A stretch of 64,000 nucleotides of DNA from Aldehydirespirator sp965221605 (GTDB lineage Bacteria > Actinomycetota > Acidimicrobiia > Acidimicrobiales > Aldehydirespiratoraceae), in contig CBDCSK010000002.1 in NCBI GenBank assembly GCA_965221605.1, forward strand, positions 1 through 64,000. The letters are read 5' to 3'. Below, one piece after another: positions 40,785 to 48,765 of the stretch. Position 1 is the first letter of the stretch; each line of letters opens with the position of its first letter. The position numbers and the translations under genes are program-made. Below the pieces are notes generated by a model. The model searched no databases. It had not been told where the DNA came from and saw only the letters and a program-made list of their open reading frames with translations.

Positions 40785-41684
40785 TCATCCGGCCGCTCCC
40801 GAGCGGGACTCCCAGTAGCGGCCCAGCAGGTTGAGCGCCAGCACCGACAGGCCGAGCAGAACGCCGGGAAGGATAGTGAGCCACCACGCCACCGCCAGCA
40901 GCGGCCGGCCCTCGGAGATCAGCAGTCCCCAAGTGGTGTCGGGGGGCTGCACGCCCACTCCCAGGAAGCTGAGCCCGGCCTCCGACAGCATCACATGGCC
41001 GATCTCGATCACGCACAGCACCAGGATGCGGGGCGCGACGTTGGGCAGCAGGTGCCGACCGAGAATAGTGGCGGTGGAGCAGCCGGTGGCGATCGAGGCC
41101 TCGATGAAGGTCTCCTCCCGCAGCCGCAGAGCCTCGGCCCGCACCACCCGGGCGAAGATGGGCCAGACCAGACACGGCAGCACCACCAGCAGGATTCCCA
41201 CACTGGGCCCCAGCAGGCTCAGCAGCAGGATGGCGACCAGGAACATGGGCATGGCCGTCTGAGCCTCTCCCAGGCGCATAAGCAGCCGGTCGGTGCGGCC
41301 GCTGAAGTAGCCGCCGAGCAGCCCGAAGAGCACGCCGATAGCCGCGCCGATCAGGGTGGCGGTGACCGCGATGAACAGCGTCAGCCGGGTGCCGACCACC
41401 ATCCGGGAGAACAGGTCCCGGCCCAGGCTGTCGGTTCCCAGCAGGTGCAGCCCCGCATCCGAGGAGTCGCCGGGGCCCAGCAGCCGGGCCCGCAGATTCT
41501 GGGCCTCATGGTCGTGGGGGGCGAACACGTCGGGCACGACCGAGGCCGCCACCAGCAGCAGCAGGAAGAGCACCAGCAGCATCCAGCCCCGGCTGCCCAG
41601 CATGTCGATGAGACGGCCCCAGACGCGGTGCTCCGAGGTGCGGTCCGAGCCCTCGCCGGCGCGCCTGGCGACGGTGACGCCCAT
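40785..41684 (-). CDS. Peptide-type ABC permease (OppC/DppC-like)
   Basis: 299 aa. An N-terminal membrane segment, then a BPD_transp_1 domain with the EAA-type loop (VRAEALRLREETFIEASIATGCSTATILGRHLLPNV). About six transmembrane helices. Second permease of the importer; 16 bp after the OppB-like gene. Confidence 0.94.
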   Translation of the reverse strand: MGVTVARRAGEGSDRTSEHRVWGRLIDMLGSRGWMLLVLFLLLLVAASVVPDVFAPHDHEAQNLRARLLGPGDSSDAGLHLLGTDSLGRDLFSRMVVGTRLTLFIAVTATLIGAAIGVLFGLLGGYFSGRTDRLLMRLGEAQTAMPMFLVAILLLSLLGPSVGILLVVLPCLVWPIFARVVRAEALRLREETFIEASIATGCSTATILGRHLLPNVAPRILVLCVIEIGHVMLSEAGLSFLGVGVQPPDTTWGLLISEGRPLLAVAWWLTILPGVLLGLSVLALNLLGRYWESRSGAAG

Positions 41685-41700
41685 CAGGCCACGACCCTCA

Positions 41701-42738
41701 TCAGCTGGCCGTGATCCGGCGGTCGATGAACTGGTAGCCCATGTCGATGAGCAGGTTGCTGAAGATCACGAAGGCGCCGGCGATGATCACCGCGGCCTGA
41801 AGGACGAAGAAGTCCTGGCGGTGGGCGGCGTCGATGGTCAGCAGGCCCACGCCCGGCCAGGCGAACACGTACTCGATGGCGAACACCGCTCCGCCCCACA
41901 TCCTCACGTACTCCCAGCCGACGATGGTCGCCGTGGTGACCCCGGTGTTGCGCACCACGTGGCGTTTCAGGATGTTCCACTCCGTCAAGCCCTTGCTGCG
42001 GGCCACGGTGACGTACGGCTTGGACATCTCCTCGTAGGTGGCCGACCGCACGAGCTGGAAGATGCGGCCGCCGTGGACGATGCCCAGAGTGAGCGCGGGC
42101 ATCACGATGCTGGACGTCTCGAAGCGCCCCGAGGTGGGCAGCCAGCCGAGTTGCACCCCCAGCAGCAGGATCAGCAGCAGCCCCAGCCAGAAGTTCGGCA
42201 CCGACAGCGCCGCCACCGACAGCAGGTTCGAGGTCTTGTCGAACGGTTTGCGGGCCCTCGCCCCGGCCACGATCCCCGGTATCACCCCGAGCACGGCCGC
42301 CGCCCCCAGGCCGACGACGGTGAGGTAGATAGTGGACGGCAGCGCCTCGGTCACCGCATCGATGGCCGGCCGCTGCTGCCAGGTCGACTCCCCGAAGTCG
42401 AGCCGGGCCAGACCGACCAGGTACTCCCAGTAGCGCTCCGCGACCGGACGGTCCAGACCGAACTGGCGGTGGATCTCGGCTATGTGCTCGTCGGTGGCGT
42501 CGACCGGGGCGAACACCAGCGCCGGGTTCCCGACGACGTGGGCCAGGAAGAAGATCACCGTCACCACGAGCAGCAGCACGATGACGCCGTCGCGCAGCCG
42601 CCGCAGCAGCAGGCCGCGCAACGACCCCTTGGCGGCGAGACGGCCGGCCCGGGCCCGCAGGCCGCTCAGCCGCTGCCGCAGCGGGCCGCGCCGCGACCGC
42701 TGCGACGACGCCGTCGTTGTCGTCGTCTGTGTAGCCAT
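41701..42738 (-). CDS. Peptide-type ABC permease (OppB/DppB-like)
   Basis: 345 aa. A Thr/Ser/Arg-rich N-terminus is followed by six membrane helices and the EAA loop (YVTVARSKGLTEWNILKRHVVRN). The N-terminal extension of about 50 residues before the first helix is longer than usual. First permease gene after the binding protein; 110 bp separate them. Confidence 0.94.
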   Translation of the reverse strand: MATQTTTTTASSQRSRRGPLRQRLSGLRARAGRLAAKGSLRGLLLRRLRDGVIVLLLVVTVIFFLAHVVGNPALVFAPVDATDEHIAEIHRQFGLDRPVAERYWEYLVGLARLDFGESTWQQRPAIDAVTEALPSTIYLTVVGLGAAAVLGVIPGIVAGARARKPFDKTSNLLSVAALSVPNFWLGLLLILLLGVQLGWLPTSGRFETSSIVMPALTLGIVHGGRIFQLVRSATYEEMSKPYVTVARSKGLTEWNILKRHVVRNTGVTTATIVGWEYVRMWGGAVFAIEYVFAWPGVGLLTIDAAHRQDFFVLQAAVIIAGAFVIFSNLLIDMGYQFIDRRITAS

Positions 42739-42848
42739 CGATTCCTATTGATGCTCAGCCCTGCCGGGTCCGGCTCGGCCCAGATCCGCTCGGCCTCTGA
42801 GCCGAGCCGGATCGGCAGGTCTAACAGCAGGCCAGCGAGCCTGATGCC

Positions 42849-44708
42849 CTAGTTCAGGCTCATCTCCGTCACGAGGTACTCGTCATCGAGCCGGGGCTGC
42901 CAGGCGAGACGCTCGGTCGCGCCGTAGATCAGGTCCTGCTGCAGCAGGTAGATCGCATGCGGGTTCTCGTGCAGCCTCGCCCAGGCCCTCTGATAGAGGA
43001 TGTTGCGCAGTTCCTGATCGGTCGTCGATCCGGCCTGCTCGAAGAGGTCGGTGACCAACTCGTCGCACAGCTTGGAGGACGAGCCGCCGCACACCAGGAA
43101 GTTGCGGGTGCGGGCCCCGTCGAACCACTCGTTGGAGTTCCAGCCGTAGCGAGCGTCATAGGCGCCGGGCTCCTCGCCCCTGATCCGGCTGCCGGCGCGG
43201 AAGCGGGTCCACTCGGCGAGCCGCACCTCAGTGTTGAAGCCGACGTCGTTCAGCATCGTGGCCACCGCCTGGGTCGTCTCCACGCCGCGCAGGTACCGGC
43301 CGATCGGCGCGTAGATCTCGAGGAACAAGGGGTTGTCCTCGTTCCAGCCGTGCGATTCCATGATCTCGCGGGCCTGATCCGGGTCGTACGGGAACGGGCC
43401 GATGTCGGGGTTGTAGCCGAGCATCCCCGGTGACAGGTGCTGGGCGTCGTTGGGCTTGGCGTAGCCCTCATAGAGCGTCTCCGCGATCAGCTCCTTGTCG
43501 ACGGCCAGGTTCATGGCGACGCGGATCTCGGGCGGGGCCAGATCGGGACGCAGGGCGTTGAGCGCGATGTAGCTGTACTCGGTGGCGGGCACGCTGAGCG
43601 CCTGGGGCACCAGCGGGACCTGCTCGGGCAGGATGTCGAGCACCAGGTCGACCTCACCGGCCTGCAGGGCGGCCAGCGACGTCTGCTTGTCGGGGATGAA
43701 CCGAACCGTGAAGGCATCGATGGACGGCGCCTCGCCCCAGTAGTTCGCATTCCGCGCCGCGGTGATCTGCTGGCCGCGCTCCCAGTCCTCGAACACGTAG
43801 GGACCGGTCCCCACCGGCTCCTCGCCCACCGTGTCGCCCGTGCCGGGCGCGATGACGGGCAGCTGGGCTATCTGCAACGGGATGGTGGCGTTGACCCCGT
43901 CGGTGTGGATGTCGACGGTGAACTCGTCCACTGCCTCCGCGACGGTGATGCCCCGGACGTACGAATCCCTCTGGGTCGAGTAGTCCGGATCCAGCATCCG
44001 GTTCAGGCTGTCGGCCACGGCCTGCGCGTTGAGGACCTGTCCGTCGTGGAAGGTCACGCCCTCACGCACGAAGAAGCGCCAAGTGTCGTCGTCCACTACC
44101 TCAAAGCCGGTGGCCAGCACCGGGACCAGCGCAGTCGAGGCGTCCCGGCCCAGCAGCGACTCGAACAGGTTGGCGGTCACGACCCGCGAACTGCGGTCGT
44201 TCACGGCCTGTGGATCGAGGGTGGACGGCTCGGTGGTGACCGCGATGGTGACCCTGCCTGGATCTCCGGTCGGGGCGGCCTCCTCCTCCATCATCTCTTC
44301 CTCGGCGGCCATGGCGGCCTCCTCGGCAGCCATTTCGGCCGCCGCGGCTCTCGACTCGGCCTCAGCCGCCGCCTCAGCCGCGGCAGCCGCCTCGGCTTGG
44401 GCCGCTTCCAACGCAGCCTGAGCCTCAGCCTGCTGCTCGGCGCTCGCCGCGGCAGCTGCCGCCTCGGCTTCGGCCAGGGCCGCCTCAGCTTCGGCAGCCG
44501 CGGCAGCTGCCGCGTCGGCATCGGCCCTAGCGGCGTCGGCGTCCGCCGCGGCAGCATCGGCTTCGGCCTGGGCCGCCTCGACGGCGGCGGTGTCGACCGC
44601 CGGAGCGGCCGGTTCGTCCGCCTCGTCGTCGCCGCAGCTCGCGGCTACTAACGCGAGCACGAAGAGCGCCGCGAGCGGCACCCCCAGTCTCCTCCATATG
44701 TGTCGCAT
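42849..44708 (-). CDS. Extracellular solute-binding lipoprotein (SBP family 5) with Ala-rich coiled coil
   Basis: 619 aa from ATG 44708, with GGAGG 8-10 nt upstream. Lipobox LVAASC near residue 26. Residues about 35-150 are an Ala/Glu/Asp coiled coil, which is not usual in this family. The SBP_bac_5 domain follows (TIAVTTEPSTLDPQAVNDRSS ... NLFESLLGRD ... VTFHDGQVLNAQAVADSLNR). It captures the substrate of the adjacent importer; this family takes peptides, opines or other small amides. The coil may project the binding domain through the wall. Confidence 0.95.
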   Translation of the reverse strand: MRHIWRRLGVPLAALFVLALVAASCGDDEADEPAAPAVDTAAVEAAQAEADAAAADADAARADADAAAAAAAEAEAALAEAEAAAAAASAEQQAEAQAALEAAQAEAAAAAEAAAEAESRAAAAEMAAEEAAMAAEEEMMEEEAAPTGDPGRVTIAVTTEPSTLDPQAVNDRSSRVVTANLFESLLGRDASTALVPVLATGFEVVDDDTWRFFVREGVTFHDGQVLNAQAVADSLNRMLDPDYSTQRDSYVRGITVAEAVDEFTVDIHTDGVNATIPLQIAQLPVIAPGTGDTVGEEPVGTGPYVFEDWERGQQITAARNANYWGEAPSIDAFTVRFIPDKQTSLAALQAGEVDLVLDILPEQVPLVPQALSVPATEYSYIALNALRPDLAPPEIRVAMNLAVDKELIAETLYEGYAKPNDAQHLSPGMLGYNPDIGPFPYDPDQAREIMESHGWNEDNPLFLEIYAPIGRYLRGVETTQAVATMLNDVGFNTEVRLAEWTRFRAGSRIRGEEPGAYDARYGWNSNEWFDGARTRNFLVCGGSSSKLCDELVTDLFEQAGSTTDQELRNILYQRAWARLHENPHAIYLLQQDLIYGATERLAWQPRLDDEYLVTEMSLN

Positions 44709-44752
44709 GTTGCTGTTTCCTCCTTTGGGTCTGTGAATCCACTTCATCAGAT

Positions 44753-45160
44753 CTATGCCCCCTCGGAATTGTGGAATTGCTCCGCGGCCGCAGCCGCGAT
44801 CTCGTGATCGATGTGGGGCGAGCCGCCGCCGACGCCGATGGCGCCCACGCACACCTCTCCCTCGAAGAGCGGCACACCGCCAGGGTTGACGGTGACGCCT
44901 CCGGGGATGATCTCCACGAGACTGGTCGGGAACATGGGCCGGTCGGCCCATTGCTCCATCAGATCCTTGGTCGGCTTGGCGAAGGCGGCGGCCAGCCGGG
45001 CCTTGCCCATGGCCATGTAGGGCCCGTGCCAGCGCTTGCCCCGCATCACCACCAGGGGATGGCCGGCGTCGTCGTGCACGGCCACAGTGGCGTTGATGCC
45101 GCGGGTGGCCGCGATGGCTCGAGCCACCTGCACGAGTTCCAGAGCCCGCTCAACGTCCAT
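44753..45160 (-). CDS. HbpS/GlcG-like protein (DUF336)
   Basis: 135 aa. The family pattern is clear: ALELVQVARAIAATRGINATVAVHDDAGHPLVVMRG, MGKARLAAAFAKPT, and a C-terminal GVPLFEGEVCVGAIGVGG. Members are octameric proteins that bind haem, cobalamin-like or small ligands; many sit in catabolic operons with unclear roles. Overlaps the amidohydrolase gene by 11 bp. Confidence 0.9.
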   Translation of the reverse strand: MDVERALELVQVARAIAATRGINATVAVHDDAGHPLVVMRGKRWHGPYMAMGKARLAAAFAKPTKDLMEQWADRPMFPTSLVEIIPGGVTVNPGGVPLFEGEVCVGAIGVGGGSPHIDHEIAAAAAEQFHNSEGA

Positions 45161-46400
45161 TGCCGCTCCGCCCGTTGCCGTCGGCTCCGCCGTCGTCCCA
45201 CGGGTCCGACAGCAGCCGCAGGTAGCGGGCCGCGTTGTCGGCCATGAGCTTGCGCAGGGCCTCCTCGCCGATGACCGGGCCCCAAGAGATCACGTTGTCG
45301 GTGCTGTCGGGGTAGTAGCACTCGGGGTGGGGGAAGTCGGACTCGTACATCAGCACGCCGTCGCCGAGGATGTCGATCACTGCCTTGGTCATCTCGGGGC
45401 CCTCGTGCTGCTCGATGGCGCAGAACACCCGGCCCATCTGCACGTACTCCATCGGCGTGTGTCTCAGGTCGGCAGGCACGGCGCCCTTCACGTAGTCGAT
45501 CTGGCTGGTGAGGCGGATGATCCAGTGCGGAAGCCAGCCGTGGCCGGTCTCCACCGTGGCCACCCGAAGGTTGGGGTAGCGGTCTAGCATCCCCGACACC
45601 AGAACGTAGGCCATGAGCCGCTGGGCGCCCCACACGTGGGCCGCGGTTCGGGCCACAGCCACGTTGCCCCAGATGTCGCGGTAGCCGGGGAAGTAGGGGG
45701 CCTCGTAGAAGAAGCTGTGGTGCATGATGGGCAGGTCGGCCTCGTCCATGGCCTGCCATATCGGTTCGAGGTCGGGGTCGTCCACCGGCAGCCCCTCGGG
45801 CAGGACCGGCCACACCGCTGACAGCCACTCCTCGTCGGCGTGCCGGCGGATGGTGTCGGCGGCCCATTGCGGGTCGGCGCCGGGGGCCAGCAGCAGCCCC
45901 TTGAGGCGGCGCGGGTCGGCCGAGCAGTAGTCGGCCATGTAGCGGTGGTAGGAGCGGTACATGGCCTTGGCCAGGCTGAGGTCCAATGCGGTGCTGCCCG
46001 GCGCCCACGTGCCGGGGATGATGAAGTTGATGTCCACCCCCTCGACGTCCATGTTGGCCAGACGGCCCTCGGAGTTGGTGTGCTGGATGCCGTCGGCGAT
46101 GGGCTTGGCCGCCAGGTTCTGCACCCGGCCCTCGAGCGCTCCCTTGGCGCCCGCGCCGCGGGTGTCCACCGAGGCTTCGGGCTTGTGCCCGGCCACCCGG
46201 CTGTAGGGCTGGGGGTTGACCCGCACCACGCCGTAGGGGTGGGTCGGATGGCCCCGGCCCGCCGTCGGCTTGGTGACCCGGACATAGGGCGTGAGCTCGT
46301 CGGCCCGGTCCTTCAGCTCGCGGTCGCCGTAGTCGACGAGCACCTCGACGGAGGGGGTGACGTGGGTGTCGGCGTCGATCACCCGGTATCCCTGTCTCAT
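45150..46400 (-). CDS. Amidohydrolase-2 family (ACMSD-like) metal enzyme
   Basis: 416 aa TIM-barrel. The N-terminal metal site is VIDADTHVTPS (D-x-D-x-H variant); further conserved points are PIMHHSFFYEAP, VATVETGHGWLPHW and the late Asp in YESDFPHPE. Relatives decarboxylate or hydrolyse ring-cleavage products such as carboxymuconate semialdehydes. ATG overlaps the GntR stop by 4 bp. A role downstream of the operon's monooxygenase and UbiD is a fair guess. Confidence 0.88.
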   Translation of the reverse strand: MRQGYRVIDADTHVTPSVEVLVDYGDRELKDRADELTPYVRVTKPTAGRGHPTHPYGVVRVNPQPYSRVAGHKPEASVDTRGAGAKGALEGRVQNLAAKPIADGIQHTNSEGRLANMDVEGVDINFIIPGTWAPGSTALDLSLAKAMYRSYHRYMADYCSADPRRLKGLLLAPGADPQWAADTIRRHADEEWLSAVWPVLPEGLPVDDPDLEPIWQAMDEADLPIMHHSFFYEAPYFPGYRDIWGNVAVARTAAHVWGAQRLMAYVLVSGMLDRYPNLRVATVETGHGWLPHWIIRLTSQIDYVKGAVPADLRHTPMEYVQMGRVFCAIEQHEGPEMTKAVIDILGDGVLMYESDFPHPECYYPDSTDNVISWGPVIGEEALRKLMADNAARYLRLLSDPWDDGGADGNGRSGNGR

Positions 46401-47170
46401 GGCTTCCTCTCTGTCTCTTCTGTGGGGGATGGCGTGCCGGACGCCGGGGGCGGCCCATCGTCGGCCGCCCCCAGGGTCTCGTGCATGATCGCGAGCAGGC
46501 TCCGTTCCACCTGCTGCAGATGGCGCCGCATCTGCTCGCGGGCCAGGTCGGGATCCTGGCGGACGATGGCGTTATGTATCTGCAGGTGGCCCTGATAGCC
46601 CGAACCCACCCGACGACGCTGCTCGGGGGCGCGGGTGAACACCCGCCAGAAGGCCGGCTCGCGGAAGAAGAGTCCGATCCCAGCCTCGTAGAGCTCGGCC
46701 AGCACGGTGTTGCGGGCGGCGCGCACCACCGCGCAGTGGAAGCTGCGATCGGCGGTGTGGTACTGCGTCTCGTCCTGGGTGTCCATGCGCTGCAGGCACC
46801 CGGCTATCTCGGCGAGGTCGTCGGCGGTGCGGTTGGTGGCGGCCAGGCCGGCCGCGTGGATCTCCAACAACTTGCGCACATCGAAGACCTGCAGCACCGA
46901 TGCGTCGGAGGCCCTGGCCGCCAGGTCGAGCATGCGGGGGCTGATGTCGCTGGGGTGCCGCACCACGAGCCGGCCCGCGTCCCGGGCCAGGAAGCCGGAC
47001 GAGACCAGGCCCTGGAGGGCCTCTCGCACAGTGGTGCGGCCCACGCCGAAGGCCTCGCACAGCTCCCGCTCCGACGGCATGGTCGCGCCCGGCACCAGCC
47101 GGCCCGACAGCATCTGGCGCTTGAGCTGCTCCTGCAGCCGGTCGGCGAGCGTCTCGCGGCTGAGCTTCAC
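46397..47170 (-). CDS. GntR/FadR-type transcriptional regulator
   Basis: 257 aa from GTG 47170; the frame reaches 47269 but runs through a dispersed repeat. N-terminal winged helix MPSERELCEAFGVGRTTVREALQGLVSSGFL. The all-helical FCD ligand-binding domain has the conserved metal-site pattern (DRSFHCAVVRAARN, ...GHLQIHNAIVRQD). Probably senses a pathway metabolite and controls this operon; it lies inside the run it should regulate. Confidence 0.93.
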   Translation of the reverse strand: MKLSRETLADRLQEQLKRQMLSGRLVPGATMPSERELCEAFGVGRTTVREALQGLVSSGFLARDAGRLVVRHPSDISPRMLDLAARASDASVLQVFDVRKLLEIHAAGLAATNRTADDLAEIAGCLQRMDTQDETQYHTADRSFHCAVVRAARNTVLAELYEAGIGLFFREPAFWRVFTRAPEQRRRVGSGYQGHLQIHNAIVRQDPDLAREQMRRHLQQVERSLLAIMHETLGAADDGPPPASGTPSPTEETERKP

Positions 47171-47230
47171 ACCGAGCCTTCCGGGCGGCGCGGGTATCTG
47201 CCACCGCCTCGCGGTACAGCGTGGTGTTTC

Positions 47231-47279
47231 CCGCTCTTGTTCGCTTCGCTCACGGGCCGCTCGGGCCACGGCCTCGCTC
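47231..47279. repeat. Dispersed 49-bp GC-rich repeat, copy at ubiD-gntR junction
   Basis: Nearly identical to 38154-38202 in the same orientation; begins CCGCTCTTGTTCGCT and contains GGGCCGCTCGGGCC. It fills much of the 140-bp gap between the UbiD-like gene and the regulator. Confidence 0.8.
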
Positions 47280-47310
47280 GATGTCTAGTGGGACTTCCCA
47301 TGGCCCGCAC

Positions 47311-48765
47311 CTACCCGCTCGGCCTCTGGCCAAGCCAGCTGAGCACGGTGGCCCCGGAGTAGGTGGCGTCGAGCTCGGAGCCTGGCTCGGAAGGCGCCGC
47401 GAAGGAGATCCGCTCGAAGTCGGCCCGCCGCTCATGCGGCACCGAGGCGTCCAGGACGGCCTTGGTGCCGACCCCGGCCTGAGAGGTGCGCACATACTCG
47501 TGGCCGCGCATTCCTGGCAGTACCAGGAGGTCCGACGCGGCGTCGAACCGGGTGGCCAGGGCGTACTCCACGTCGACGGGGTCGTGGATGTCGATGTCGT
47601 CGTCGACCAGGATGATCATGTTGAGGTCCTTGAGGGCCCCGAAGGCGGCCATGGCCGCGTTGCGGCCCCATCCCTCGTCGCGCTCGGACCGCTTCGACAG
47701 CGCCATCACCAGATGGAACCGGTGGAGCCCGCCCGACGGCATGCACACGTCGGTGACGATGGGCGTCACCGGCCGGACCGCCTCCAGGGCGGCCACCTCC
47801 AGCACGTGCTTGCGCAGCACGATCGTCTCCCGGCCGGCGCCGTTGATGGCGTGGTACACCGGCTCGTGGCGGGCGGTGACCGCGGTGACGTCCACGGTGG
47901 GGGCCATCCCGGCCGGCGAGGCGTAGCCGACGAACTCGCCGAAGGGGCCCTCGTGAGCCTGCTCGCCCGCCTTGATGACGCCCTCGATGACGATCTCGGT
48001 CTCGGCGGGCACGTCCACGTCGACGGAGACGCCCGGCACCACCGGCAGGCCCTCGCCCCGGCAGCCGCCGGCCGCGCCCAGCTCGTCGCGGCTCTCGGGC
48101 ATGAGCGCGCCCATGGTTGAGGCTGCGTAGATCAGGGCCAAGTCGGTGCCGACGCAGACCGCCACCGGCAGGTCCTGGCCCATCTCCACCGCGTGGTCCA
48201 GGGCCCGGCCCAGGTGGCGGCCGTGGTCGATCTTGATGGCCACCCTGTCGGGTTCCAGCAGCTGGAGCCGGTGGAAGGAGGCGTTGCGCACACCGGTGAG
48301 GGGATCGCGCACGATCAGGACGCCCGCGGTGACGAAGCGCCCGCCGTCGCCGGGGGCGTGCTTGAGCACCGGGAGCTGCTCGCCCAGGTTGATGGACCCC
48401 TTGCGCCAGACCTGCTCCTGGACCGGGGCCTCGGCGACACCGACAGGTTCGACATCGGCGTGGATGCCCCGGGCCAGCGCAGCCCGCAACTGGGCGCGGT
48501 CCAGCCCCATGGCCGCCTCGGAGGACTCCGGGGTGGCGAAGACGTTGCCGACAACGGGCACGTCGTGGTCCTTGACGCTCTCGAACAGCAGGGCCGCTCC
48601 GGCGTCGTGGCGCTTCATGAGCCCCGCCACCTCAAGGTCGGGGTCCACGGTGCGCGACACCCTGGCCAGCAGACCGGCCCGGTCGAGGCGCGCCAGCGCG
48701 GTCCGGAACCCGGTGTCGAGCGTGCCGATCCGGTCGGCGCCACTGCCGCGGTCGGGAGGCGTCAT
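47311..48765 (-). CDS. UbiD-family prenyl-FMN decarboxylase
   Basis: 484 aa from ATG 48765. Blocks typical of UbiD: NASFHRLQLLEPDRVAIKIDHGRHLGRAL, LPVAVCVGTDLALIYAAS, the GEGLPVVPGVSVDVDVPAETEIVIEG region and EGPFGEFVGYAS with the conserved catalytic Glu. These enzymes reversibly decarboxylate aromatic or alpha,beta-unsaturated acids and need prenylated FMN from a UbiX enzyme, which is not encoded here. Overlaps the monooxygenase gene by 4 bp. Confidence 0.93.
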   Translation of the reverse strand: MTPPDRGSGADRIGTLDTGFRTALARLDRAGLLARVSRTVDPDLEVAGLMKRHDAGAALLFESVKDHDVPVVGNVFATPESSEAAMGLDRAQLRAALARGIHADVEPVGVAEAPVQEQVWRKGSINLGEQLPVLKHAPGDGGRFVTAGVLIVRDPLTGVRNASFHRLQLLEPDRVAIKIDHGRHLGRALDHAVEMGQDLPVAVCVGTDLALIYAASTMGALMPESRDELGAAGGCRGEGLPVVPGVSVDVDVPAETEIVIEGVIKAGEQAHEGPFGEFVGYASPAGMAPTVDVTAVTARHEPVYHAINGAGRETIVLRKHVLEVAALEAVRPVTPIVTDVCMPSGGLHRFHLVMALSKRSERDEGWGRNAAMAAFGALKDLNMIILVDDDIDIHDPVDVEYALATRFDAASDLLVLPGMRGHEYVRTSQAGVGTKAVLDASVPHERRADFERISFAAPSEPGSELDATYSGATVLSWLGQRPSG

